Source: Artocarpus heterophyllus (taxonomy: Eukaryota; Streptophyta; Magnoliopsida; Rosales; Moraceae). From it: DNA of 64,000 bases. Position 1 is the first letter of the stretch, and each line of letters starts with the position of its first letter. The stretch covers positions 325,501-389,500 of the forward strand of contig JAJQZP010000044.1 in the NCBI GenBank assembly GCA_025403435.1. The letters run 5' to 3'. The notes below the pieces were generated by a model that searched no databases, was not told the DNA's origin, and saw only the letters and a program-made list of their open reading frames with translations. This document shows positions 12,369-22,938 of the stretch, piece by piece. A program made the translations under genes and the position numbers.

Positions 12369-14045
12369 CGAATTTCAATTAATCTGATAATTTGATACAA
12401 GTCACCAATTATTGAAAAAGCATACCATATCATTACAGGATTTTTTTTTATGAGCTAGCAAAGGAGACCTAATAGGCCTATATAGTTTAAGTTCTCGATA
12501 ATTATGAAACCCAATATCCCAGATAAACATTTCATAATTATTAGCTCTAACGCTACTCCATTAAAGCTTAGAGCTGCACTCTCGAACTATATAGAATTAC
12601 GAAGCCCGTGTAGCGAAATCTCCATAACATATCATAATGTATTGTATCCCCATAGGATTATTCATAATCGGCTTAAGGATAAATTCTGTCTTACCTTTTC
12701 AATTATTTTTATCTTACGTTTCATTATCTCACTATCAAAAAACTTACAATCCAAAGACAGTATACCATTCGGTTATACCTATGTATCCAAATGGTTAAGC
12801 GCTCCAGTCTTTCACTTAAAGGATAACACATATAAAAGGATATCAACTACTCCTAAACAACTACTCCTAAAGAGGAACTATGGATTCCATATCTATGAAT
12901 AACAGGTCCACACTATTAAGAGTCATGCCTCCAACGTACCGGCATGTGTACCATTATTAAAATGTGGATGTCACCCTTTGGTATATAAAAAGACATAAGT
13001 CAAGACAACGGGCACATTATTCATCTCAAGATTAAGATACAATACATATCATTGTTTAAAGTGAATCGATTTGCCTGGACATAATTATTAATCCAAATCA
13101 ATTCACTTTATGTCCCGATCTAACACATCGCACCTATGACAATGTGCCAATATTTCTATTCATGGAGTCCACCTTCGATGGTCAAGACAAACCATCTGTG
13201 TTAGGGATTAGATAACATAACAATTTTTGCATAAATAAAGCGCCCAACTTTATTCCATCGATTACGGATCTTATGATTTAGACCGTTACCTTAAGAATCA
13301 TGTCTTTCACATAATCTGTCTATCATATACCCAATTCTTAAAGGTTTATACCGACAGTCTTAGACTTTTGTTTGCTTAACGTACATTCAATAAATATGAA
13401 CGTAAAGAGGACAAGATTTGTTATATGAATAACAAATAAATTCTTTATTGATAAAAATGTCTCCAAAAACATGTTACAATTTTTACTCCTTAAGGCATAA
13501 ATGTCTAATAGCTTCTCACTCAATATTTTATTAAAAATGAAAAAAAAAAAGAATACAAAAAAATTCAATTATACAACTTATTTACGTAATATGAGTTGTC
13601 ATCCTAGTAATCTGTATATTAATTGATATTTAATAAGATAAAATCAATTAATTATATTTATTTACACTGTAATTTTTAACTGTTGAGAAAAAATATAAAT
13701 TGATATTAAGATTACAGAATAAAAGTTAAAAAATTGTATTTGTTTTTCGAGCCTATTGTGCTCAATCATTTGTGCCTTAACATGTCATGCTCTACTCATG
13801 ATTTTTTTCGTGTCATGTTGTACCCAACCTACATGCCTAAACTATGAGCTTGGTGTGGCCCACCACCTCACGTCATGCTTAGCTTAGCAAAATATATCAA
13901 TGTGCCATGTATTGTCTGGCCGAAAATTTTGTGTCACACCATCGTACTTGATCAGCTGCCTGACCTAATTGGCATTGTACATCAATCTGTTTCTCTAGTA
14001 CTTATGCCCCTTTTTCTCGCTGCTTTTGTCCCTTTTATTTTGACT
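12369..14045. other. Unclassified, probably repeat-derived, non-coding DNA
   Basis: No gene is supported. The 132-residue frame at 12504-12902 lacks recognisable domains. The segment 12430-13370 has the even composition of an old LTR or leader, but no paired copy, primer site or duplication is visible. Further right there are only AT-rich stretches and a C/T-rich patch near 13740-13990. Confidence 0.4.
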
Positions 14046-14167
14046 TAACAAAAATATAATTAAATCTTCTTGCTTCTTTATTTCACAAAAGGAAAAAAAA
14101 AAAGAACAAGTAATTCAACTTTTTTGTGAGATCAAAATAACTAGACAGAAACAAAGAAACAACAAGG
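14046..14167 (+). repeat. Copy of the foldback-cluster repeat unit abutting the copia LTR
   Basis: AAAATATAATTAAATCTTCT, then a homopurine stretch, then ACTAGACAGAAACAAAGAAA matches the unit seen at about 24418-24525 on the + strand, and its inverted copies at 21935-22060 and 22385-22510. It stops exactly where the LTR begins at 14168. Confidence 0.75.
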
Positions 14168-14650
14168 TGTTAGAGTTAAATCCAATTTATGGGCTAATAT
14201 ATTAAATAAATGTGTATTATAGGCTATCAGATACGGTCAAGCCAATTAAAATGATCAATTTAGGTTTTGGGCTTTTAATGCAACATTAAATATGGGCCTG
14301 CTATATGTAGAGACCAAAATATAAGTATCAATTTTATGATGGGGTAAATTGATAATTAAAGATAATTGACAGGGTACAGTTATATAAAATGGTTGTGACC
14401 CTAAGTCAATACGTACATTTTCTTTTTAACACCCATCTTTAGAGAGATAACAGAGAAAATATAGAGACTTTCCCTAAAGAAGGGCCTATGTACTAGACTT
14501 GGAAAATTCTCAACCTCTAGACTCTAGAATCATGTTCTAATCCATGGATTCAGGTTAGCTCCCACATCTTGTTAATTCTCTCGATGATTTGACTTGAACG
14601 ATCTGGGTTTGATGATAGTTTTCATCTTTTAAAGTCAAGTTTTTTAAACA
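14168..14650 (+). repeat. 5' LTR of the plus-strand copia
   Basis: Starts TGTTAGAGTTAAATCC and ends TTTTTAAACA. Its first ~120 bp match the segment beginning at 21742 (TGTTGGAGTTAAATCT) with scattered substitutions. The primer site follows two bases after its end. Confidence 0.8.
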
Positions 14651-14652
14651 AA

Positions 14653-14665
14653 TGATATCAAGAGC
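14653..14665 (+). promoter_or_regulatory. Primer binding site of the plus-strand copia
   Basis: TGATATCAAGAGC directly after the LTR resembles the initiator-Met tRNA primer site (TGGTATCAGAGC type), with one central change. Confidence 0.7.
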
Positions 14666-15796
14666 TTTTTCATGTTAAATCATTAAAAAACAATTTATTT
14701 TCTAGATGTGATTCTTGTAGAAATTCTCAAATTTAACAATCTATGGTTTTAAACTGTTGAATTTGAGAACAATATTGAAGATTTTTGGTTTTAATTTTTC
14801 TGGGCATTTATTTGGGTTATCTTTAACCAATTTAGAAGGTGGTCGGTAGCAATATTTACCATCACTGGCACAAGGAATCTAACATGGCCCAACGTAAGGA
14901 CAACCATAGCCTGTGGTGGCAACAAAGTTAGGAAGAGGCTACCACCTAAGAAAGAAATAAAAAAAAAGGGGGATCTTTGTTTTGGCCAGCGACAGGCCCT
15001 ACCATCGCCCGTGTTGGCTCCTTCTAGCTGTTGTTGTTGAACCGTGCTAGAGAAAGACAGCCGTGGTAATCTAGCCATAGCATTCTGGATTGGTGGCCGC
15101 TTGGCCGCCTGGTTACCCTAAGGGTAAAAACCCCTAAGGTTTGCAGCAGTCTCTAGGCTACGGCCTAAAGTTGCAAAAAGATTCACACAGGCCCAAACTG
15201 GGCCTGTGACTAAAAGAAGGGTTGTGGGCTTTGGCCTGCAGCAATAACAAGCATAAACGGGGATGACATAGGCCCTACTAGGCTTGTGACACAAGAGAAA
15301 TGGGTAGGCTGGCTAAATATTTGGGTTAGGTTGATCCGACGTGGTCCAACCCTGATCCATCAACAGTTGATCAGTTGACTTTGACCGGTTGACATTGGCC
15401 AATTTTTGGGGTCAATTTTGGTGCAATTTTAAATTTGAATATTGATATTTTTATATATTTTTTGAGATGAATTAATTAAAGTAATATGTCACCAAAGTAA
15501 CCTTTCTTGTGGAAATTAATTTGTTTTAGGATATAAACGATTATGTCTATGTAACTTATGTGAATATTAACTGGCCCAAAGGAAGGCTAATATTGGACAT
15601 AATTGCATCCATACCTGTGGTGATAAACACGTGACATTTATTTGGTTTTATAGATAAGCAATAAATGGACTCAAAGGAAGGTTTATTGTTTGACATGTTC
15701 TCATTGTTAGTGTTTGATTACTACACGAAGATATCACTTACAAGTTAATATTTTTGTCTAAAGACTAAATATTAATGGAGTATCTGGTATCTTTAG
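14666..15796 (+). other. Leader region of the plus-strand copia
   Basis: About 1.1 kb between primer site and gag with no supported coding frame. The minus-strand frame at 14791-15078 has no recognisable domain. Confidence 0.5.
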
Positions 15797-16560
15797 ATGG
15801 GGTTACATTTATTTATTGTCTTTTGTTTTGGATTCTCATGTGAGCTTGCTTTGCTTGTTGTTTTGTTCTCTAATTCAACTACTAGTTCTGCTTCAAATAT
15901 TACTGCCAACATCAATTTCATTCCTATGCTGAATGGCACCAACTTCAAATCATGGCAAGAGAACCTTCTTATAGTTCTTAAAATCATAGATCTAGACCTT
16001 ACATTAAGGGTCCCTTCTCTTACTGATAAGAGCTCCTCTAATGAAAAGAAGGATATAGAAAGGTGGAAGAAGTCAAGTCATATGTGTATGATGATCATGC
16101 TGAAAGCATTTAGGGGCACAATATTGAAAACTATAAAGACAGCCAAAGAGTTTCTTGAAGTATTGAGAAGAGATTTGTTAAGAATGAAAAGGCTGAAACT
16201 AGTATACTTTTAGCAAGTCTCATCTCAATGAGACATGAAGGCAAAGAGAACATAAGAGAGTACATCACAGAGATATCTCATCTTGCTTCAAAGTTGAGAG
16301 CACTTAAGCTAGATTTCTCTAAGGACTTATTTGTGTATTTGGTTCTCATATCTCTTTGTAAACAATTTAGTCAATTCAAGGTGAGTTATAACTGTCAAAA
16401 GGAGACTTAGTCTCTTAATGAGCTCATCTCATATTATGTGCAAGAAGAGGAAAGGCTAAAGTAAGAAAAGATAGAAGGTGCTCATTTGGCTAGTATTTCC
16501 AAAGACAGAAGCTCCACCTTAGAAGAAGCAACACAAGGAACAAGATGGTGATTGTTGTTT
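15797..16560 (+). pseudogene. Copia gag remnant
   Basis: After a short hydrophobic-looking lead-in, FIPMLNGTNFKSWQENL matches the start of copia UBN2-type gag (substrate-like N-x-F-x-x-W). The frame breaks near 16205 and resumes at 16228 with RHEGKENIREYITEISHL, a typical gag segment, then meets further stops after 16410. A zinc-knuckle trace may lie around 16550-16610 but is too eroded to name with confidence. Confidence 0.75.
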
Positions 16561-16982
16561 CTTTAATGGGGCTCTAGGACATAAGAAAAAGCACTATACC
16601 AACTACCACTTTAGGCGTGCAAAGAAAAGTACACTTCTTATTCTACTTTGTTCTGAGGTTAATTTGCCTTTGGTACCTAAACACACTTGGATGGATAGAT
16701 TCTGTTGCAACCATTCATATCAGTGTGTGTATACAGGGCTGCTGAGCAGCTGAAAGCCAAATGATGGTGAAAGATATATCTTTATGGGCAATGGCAAGAA
16801 TGTCAAAGTTGAGGCAATTGGGACATTTAGGTTATTGTTAAAGTCTGGTTCTTATTTGGATTTGAATAATACTTATTATACTATTATTTAGATGAAATTT
16901 AGTATCTATTTCTGTATTGGACAAATTTGGTTACTCTTGTTCTTTTGGAAATAGTAAATTTAGCCTTTTTTAGAGTTCAAAT

Positions 16983-18030
16983 TTGGTTGGTACTGGTTCT
17001 TTATCTTATGTTCATAACCTTTATATGCTTGATACGATTACTTCATATCATGAAACCTTACAATTGAGTACTTTAGGTGTTAAAAGAAAATTAACCAATG
17101 AGAATTCCTCATCATTGTGGCACAAGAGATTAGGTCACATCTTCAAAAGGAGAATTGAAAGACTTGTGTTAGATGGGATTCTGGATTCCCTTCATTTTGC
17201 AAATTTTGAAACTTACACTGATTGTATAAAAAGAAAATAGTGTGCCAACAGGGCAACAAACGTCTTAGAACTGATACACATAGATATTTATGGACCATTC
17301 CTTATGGTTTCTTAGAATGGTCAACAACACTTTATCATGTCCATAGACACTTTTTCATGTTATGGCTACCTTTGTCTCATTCGTGAAAACTCCCAATCAC
17401 TGGGCGTGTTCAAATCATACAAAGCTAAAGTTAAGAACCAACTCAACAAAAGGGTTAAAAGCGTCAAATTTGACGATGGCGCTGAGTACTATGACAAGTG
17501 TGATGGTTTATGTGAACAACCTCTAAAGCCATTTGTTAAATTCCTAGAGGAGTACGGTATCGTGCTATAGTATACCATGTCGGGCTCTCCTAGTATAAAT
17601 AGTGTTGTTGAAAGGTGAAACAAAATACTCAAGGGCATGGTGAAGAGTATGATTAGTGATTTTTACTTGCCAGAATCTCTCTGGGGTAAAGCATTAAAGG
17701 CTGCAGAATATATCCTTAAGATGATACCAACTAAAGCAACTGCCAAAACTCCTTATGAACTTTGGATAGGCAAGAAGCCTCGTCTGAAGCACCTACACAT
17801 TTAGGAATGTCTAGCTAAGGCAAGGCCTTATAGGCCAAATGAAAAGAAACTAGATTCAAGGATGGTTAGTTGCTATTTTGTTGGATACTCTAAAAGATCT
17901 AGGGGTTACAAATTTTATAATCCCTTTAAAAAGTCAATTTTTGAGACAGAAAATGTCTAGTTCCTTGAGGATGTCGAGTTTGCAAGGGGTGATAAGGTTA
18001 GGGACTTTGTCTTTGAGGAGTAATATGTAA
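16983..18030 (+). pseudogene. Copia pre-integrase and integrase remnant
   Basis: SSLWHKRLGHIFKRRIERL (from about 17108) is the pre-integrase motif. IHIDIYGPF near 17280 and VKSVKFDDGAEYY near 17455 hold the first two acidic residues of the integrase core, and the VVER context near 17610 holds the Glu. Homology continues through SLWGKALKAAEYI and TPYELWIGKKP to YFVGYSKRSRGYKFYNP. Stop codons interrupt it near 17240, 17310, 17570, 17620 and 17800. Confidence 0.85.
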
Positions 18031-18160
18031 ATATTCCTACAGCTGTTATTGACATTGATCAGGCTTCTATTCCTGACATTATTCAAGAAGCAAATCCAAG
18101 TAAGACAACATCCAAGAACCTCCTATTCCAGAAGAACAAACTCTACTACCTCAAGAACTT

Positions 18161-19505
18161 ATGCTATTAAGAAGATCTACTAGAGAAAGGCGAAGTATAA
18201 TGCTAGATGATTACATTATATTTCTCCAAGAACATAAGTTTCACATTGGTATGGTGGAAGATGATTCAGTCAACTTACGTCAAGCCATGGAAAACTCTAA
18301 ATCTCAAGAGTGGATTGATGCCATGAATGAGGAAATAAAATCCATGGAGGACAATGACGCTTGGGATCTTGTCCCATTGCTTGAAGGAGTAAAACCCATT
18401 GATTATAAATAGATATTTAAAATCAAAAGGGATTCGAAAGGCGATTTAGAGAGATACAAAGCCCATCTTGTCGCTAAAGGCTTTATATAGAAAGAAGACG
18501 TCAATTGTAAAGAGACTTTCTCTCTACTTTCATCGAAAGAATATTTTGGGACAATGATAGCACTGTTGCACATTTTGACCTTCAGCTTTATTCGATGGAT
18601 TTAAGACTGCGTTTCTTAATGGTGACATTGATGAAATAATCTATATGGTGCAACCAAAAAACTCCGTGTCAGGAGATACAAAGAAGATGGTTTGCAAGTT
18701 GAAGAAATCTATTTGTGGGCTTAAGCAAGCTTCACATCAATGGTATTATAACTTTCTTTAGGTTATCATCTCATTTGGTTTTGAGATGAATGTGGCCCAT
18801 GATTGTATATATCACAAGTTCAGTGGCAATAAGCATATTTTCTTGGTTTTGTATGTTGATGACATATTGCTTGCCACCAATGATATAGGCATGTTGCATA
18901 AAACTAAGAGATTTCTATCAAAGAAATTTGAGATGAGCAATCTTGGTGATGCTTTTTTGTGCTAGGTATACAGATACGCTAGAATCGCTCTCGTGGTATG
19001 CTTAGTTTAACACAAAAGGGCAATATCAAAAAGGTTATCAAAAGGCTTAGTATGCACGATTTCAAACCTGGTGATACCTTTGTGGCTAAGGAATACAAGT
19101 TAAGTCTCATTAAGTGCCTTTAAAATGATTTTAAGGAAAAGAAAATGCAGAAGATTCCTTATGCATCAGTAGTAAGGAGTCTGATGTATGCTCAGGTTTG
19201 TACATATCTAGATATTGCATATGTTGCTAGAATGTTGGGCGGATTTTTCAACAATCTAGGAATAGACCATTAAAAAGTAGCCAAACAAGTCTTAAGATAT
19301 TTACAGAGAACAAATGACTACATGCTTACGTATCAAAGGTCAGATCAGCTTGAGATCGTTGGGTAGACTGACTCTGATTATACTGGATGCCAAGACAATA
19401 TGAAATCTATGTCGGACTATATCTACCTTCTAGCTAAGGGTGTTGTCTTCTAAAAGAGCGCTAAACAATCTCTTATAATCTCTTCTACTATAACAACTGT
19501 TATTT
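18161..19505 (+). pseudogene. Copia reverse transcriptase and partial RNase H
   Basis: LRQAMENSKSQEWIDAMNEE leads into the reverse transcriptase, with DAWDLVPL and the stop-interrupted KAHLVAKGF. The catalytic YVDDILL motif survives near 18856, followed by LSKKFEMSNLGDA. After frameshifts the RNase H start is seen as DADYTGCQDN-like sequence near 19370 and SAKQSLIIS near 19460. Homology then stops at about 19505 in unrelated DNA. Confidence 0.8.
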
Positions 19506-21190
19506 TAACAGGACTAATTCTATATAATTAATGTATAAAACGTGTATATTTAAAATTTGTTGCATTTAAAATTTCCAAGTTACCCTTGGATGTTCCATTT
19601 ATTTACAAAAATGCCAAAGTCACTTTGGCATTTTCTTGCCAAAAGTATCCAAAGGAGACCAAACAATCAACTACTCTTTTGTTTACTTCTCTCATTTTCC
19701 TTCGTGAATCACTCCATTTGTTCCCCCTCAATCATTTTGTTGCTCTTAAAACAGCTCTTCTCTCTATCCATTTCTCTCACATCTCCCACTCTTTATTCTT
19801 CTTTTCACGTTGCTGAAAATAAAGCACTCAGAGAACTCTTTTAAGCATCCATAAAAATCAGTCACCATCACCTCTATTTAAGTCAAAATTCTAGCCATAT
19901 CCTAAGCCAAGAAACCTGTTTTGGAGCTATTTCAAGCTTCCACTTAGCCATAATTTGAGGTTAGAGCCTTGTGAACAAATTTAATCTTTCATTTGTAAAT
20001 TTTTATATCCAAATGTATGCTCTTTAACCTAAGTTCTCATGAGAAATTGAATATACATATGTTTTGTTGCTATTTTGGTACATGTGTACAAAAATCTAAG
20101 TTTACATGCTTTAAACAAAGTTTATATTGAAATGATTATATATTGTTTAGATATTGTTTTTATACTTAGAAAGATGAACGACATGTTGTTTTTTACAAAA
20201 ACTACATGTTGTTTTTCTTAGAAAACTACGTATCATTTTCTTAAAAATGACGCTTTAAGTGGGATTCAAACCTCCAACCTCAGGGATAATAAAGGAGACC
20301 AAACCACTAGAACAAAGGTAGTTATTTAACAACTTATGTTTCAGAAATAATAAATAGTTTTCTATAAAGGTTATAACTTCAAATAATTTTATTTTAATGA
20401 ATGTCAAACTTTTTAATTATTTTATTTCTAAATATTTTTAAAATCATATTATTCATTTTAAAAATATAATTTAACATATTTTGTACCAAAATAAAATTTT
20501 CATGTTTTTATTTTTATTTTTATTTTATAATTTACTAAAATTAAGTTGGAAAAATTGATATTCATAATTTTAGTACATTAATGATTATGGCACACTAATA
20601 AAAATAAATGGTAAATTGACATAATTATAAATTAGGATTTAAGTTAAAGTATGGTTATTTTATACGTTTTAGAATAACGACGTATTTGGAGCTTACATGG
20701 CAAATTTGATTTTTGTAAGTTGAAAATTATTAGTGGATATTTTGCAAAGACGTAGGGATTCTATTACTCATCTTTTGTGAGGTTTTGATAAATTAAAATT
20801 TGGTTGTTTTACATTGCAAGATATGCATATGATAGTTTAAATGTATATGATTATACCCATAACACGATGACGTAGAACTTGTCCTGTGTTGTACAGCGAG
20901 GAACATAATGATTTGGCGCATGTTGTTGTAAATTGAGAAGCATGGTTAGAAAAACTAACTCTATAAATAATGATTGATTATAAAGGGATGGTGAGATGTG
21001 AAGAGGGTGACGGTTACATCTTTTGATATGAATACTCTAAAAGGTAAAATAGGGGAGAGGTGATGACACTCCCTTTGGTTGAAAGTCTCAGAACATACTA
21101 TACAGGAATCGACTTGGTGAGGCTCCAAGTCTTGATGTCCCCTCGCCGAACACCCTTGAAATGGTTGGAGGGTAGTCAAGCGTGCCCATT
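19506..21190. repeat. 1.68-kb foreign segment inside the copia RNase H
   Basis: Copia homology ends near 19505 and resumes near 21195; roughly 100 RNase H residues are missing. The segment has a CT-rich leader-like stretch (19660-19800) and a phrase at 20753 that matches the LTR-like block near 6387. It also has a G/C-richer 3' part with a GACGGTTACATC-type run. This looks like a solo gypsy LTR or LTR fragment, but target duplications could not be assigned. No gene is supported. Confidence 0.5.
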
Positions 21191-21194
21191 TAGG

Positions 21195-21325
21195 TTTCAG
21201 TGAGTTGAGCATGGGAATAAACTCCATGGTTGCAGATCCGCTTACTAAATGATTGTTACCTAAAGTGTTTCATGAGCATACTGCTCGTATAAGTATCATG
21301 TCGTTTGAGGATATTCAGTTTTAGT
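21195..21325 (+). pseudogene. C-terminal end of copia RNase H
   Basis: GINSMVADPLTK, a stop, then LLPKVFHEHTARISIMSFED matches the end of copia polyproteins (usual context: ...MVADPLTKGL..VFxEH). It shows that the DNA on both sides of the 19506-21190 segment belongs to one element. Confidence 0.8.
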
Positions 21326-21730
21326 AAGAGTTTGTACTTTTAGATGCTTTTCTGATATAGACTTAGTTATTTCAGTTTGTAGATATTTTGAGGTTATTTT
21401 TGGGAGAAATAAAGTATTAGTTTATTTACACTCTGATTTTGGTATGGTTTGATCTCATTAAGATTTAAGGTAGACCATTTAGAAATAAGCATGTTAAGAT
21501 CATATTGTATGAAATGTCCATGCTACACATCTGTACTTGATCTTTGTTATTAGTTGTATTAGTATATGTAATCATTGATGGGTTTAGTTACGACATATAT
21601 AACAAAGATTGCTTTGATCCTATATGAATATGGTTAATGGACAAGCTTGTTAAGATGCATATGGTCTTGATAGCAGAATTCATAAGATCATAATGTATAT
21701 TTCACATTTATAAAGTTACATATAAAGCCC

Positions 21731-21741
21731 AATTGGGAGAT
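21731..21741 (+). promoter_or_regulatory. Polypurine tract of the plus-strand copia
   Basis: AATTGGGAGAT lies immediately before the right LTR, at the place and with the form of the copia second-strand primer (GGGAGA then TTGTTGG). Confidence 0.7.
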
Positions 21742-21870
21742 TGTTGGAGTTAAATCTAATTTATGGGCAAATATATTAAATAAATATGTATTATAGGCTA
21801 TTAGATAAGGCTAGCCTAATTAAAGTGATTAATTTAGGTTTTAGGTTTTTAATACATCATTAAGTGTGAC
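21742..21870 (+). repeat. 3' LTR of the plus-strand copia, truncated
   Basis: TGTTGGAGTTAAATCT... matches the first ~120 bp of the left LTR. It ends near 21865, where inverted copies of the foldback-cluster unit begin, so about 360 bp of LTR are missing. Confidence 0.75.
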
Positions 21871-21887
21871 TAAGGAGTTTTTAATAC

Positions 21888-22205
21888 ATCATTAAGGCGC
21901 ACATGAGGAGTTTTTTTCTCATTAATTAGAATTTAATACCCTTGCTTCTTTGTTTCTTCTTAATTATTTTAATCTCACAAAAAAGTTTAATTAATTGTTC
22001 TTCTTTTTCGTTCTGTAGAATAAAGAAGTAAGAAGATTTAATTATATTTTTGTTATAGATGTTATAGAAGCTTTTCATGTGGTCCTTATTGAATTTTGCT
22101 GTGTTAGTTACAATGCTATTGAAATTATTGCCGACAGAGTGAATTAAAAGCAATTAATTAAATTCTAATCAATGAGAAAAAAAACTTCTCATGTGCTCCT
22201 TTATT
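21888..22205 (-). repeat. Outer inverted copy of the foldback-cluster unit
   Basis: On the minus strand this unit matches 24315-24600: GCAATTGCTTTTAATTCACT..., then TATAACATCTATAACAAAAA, then AATCTTCTTGCTT and the ACAAAAAAGTT context. It starts and ends with the short motif CACATGAGRAGTTTTTTTCTC in opposing orientation (21893 and about 22195). The 75-residue frame inside is not a gene. Confidence 0.7.
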
Positions 22206-22209
22206 ATAC

Positions 22210-22225
22210 GTTGGGATATCCCAAC
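22210..22225. repeat. Perfect 16-bp palindrome
   Basis: GTTGGGATATCCCAAC reads identically on both strands. It lies between the outer repeat unit and the 46-bp array. Confidence 0.9.
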
Positions 22226-22232
22226 CTAAAAT

Positions 22233-22370
22233 AACCTATAATAAAGGCGCACATGAGAAGTTTTTTTTCTCAAATCCTAACCTATAACAAAGGTGCACAT
22301 GAGAAGTTTTTTTCCTCAAATCCTAACCTATAATAAAGGCGCACATGAGAAGTTTTTTTCTCATTAATTA
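22233..22370. repeat. 46-bp tandem repeat, three copies
   Basis: Units start at 22233, 22279 and 22325. Each runs AACCTATAAYAAAGGYGCAC, ATGAGAAG, a T-run and CTCAAATCCT; the last merges into the foldback arm instead of CAAATCC. Differences between copies are few, so the array is fairly young. Confidence 0.85.
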
Positions 22371-22907
22371 GAATTTAATTATGCGAGTCCCCTTGTTTCT
22401 TTGTTTCTTTCTAGTTATTTTGATCTCACAAAAAAGTTGAATTAATTATTGTTCTTTTTTATTTTGCAGAATAAAGAAGCAAGAAGATTTAATTATATTT
22501 TTGTTATAGATGTTATAGAAGCTTCTCATGAATGTGGACAGAGTGATTTAAAAGCAATGCCAGTCATTTGGTAGTGTTTTTATTTTGGTGTTTGTTATTG
22601 AAAAAAAATCTGAAAATGAAAATATTTTCAAAAGTATGCTAGAACAGTTTTTGAAATTGTGTTTGGTTATATATTGAGGTATGTTTTAAAAAAACAACAT
22701 TTTTTAATAAAAATTATTAATATAATTAAAACCAAAGTTAATTTAAATAATACTAATTAATGATATTAATTTGAATAAAAGACCAGTTCCTTTAAAAAAA
22801 ACAAATCCTATACTCAAACCCCCCACCTCTATTGCCCTGCCCCACCAACAGCGACCATTGACAACCTAGCCCCACCCCACCTAGACTAGCACAGCGCCCC
22901 CGCACCC

Positions 22908-22938
<31 letters not shown>

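Larger units (their letters stand above)
14168..21870 (+). mobile_element. Degenerate Ty1/copia retrotransposon with an internal replacement
   Basis: The left LTR (14168-14650), primer site, long leader, gag (from 15797), integrase (17100-18020), reverse transcriptase (about 18260-18970), RNase H, polypurine tract and a truncated right LTR (from 21742) occur in copia order on the + strand. The coding region carries many in-frame stops and several frameshifts, so it is dead. About 1.68 kb of unrelated DNA (19505-21190) replaces the middle of RNase H. Confidence 0.88.

Noticed and set aside
12504..12902. 132-residue frame
   Set aside because: The longest frame in its block, but without recognisable domains, splice context or homology. 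It lies in repeat-like DNA.
20252..20275. tRNA-like phrase GTGGGATTCAAACCTCC
   Set aside because: It resembles a B-box region, but no cloverleaf or A box could be formed around it. It is probably part of the LTR-like insert.
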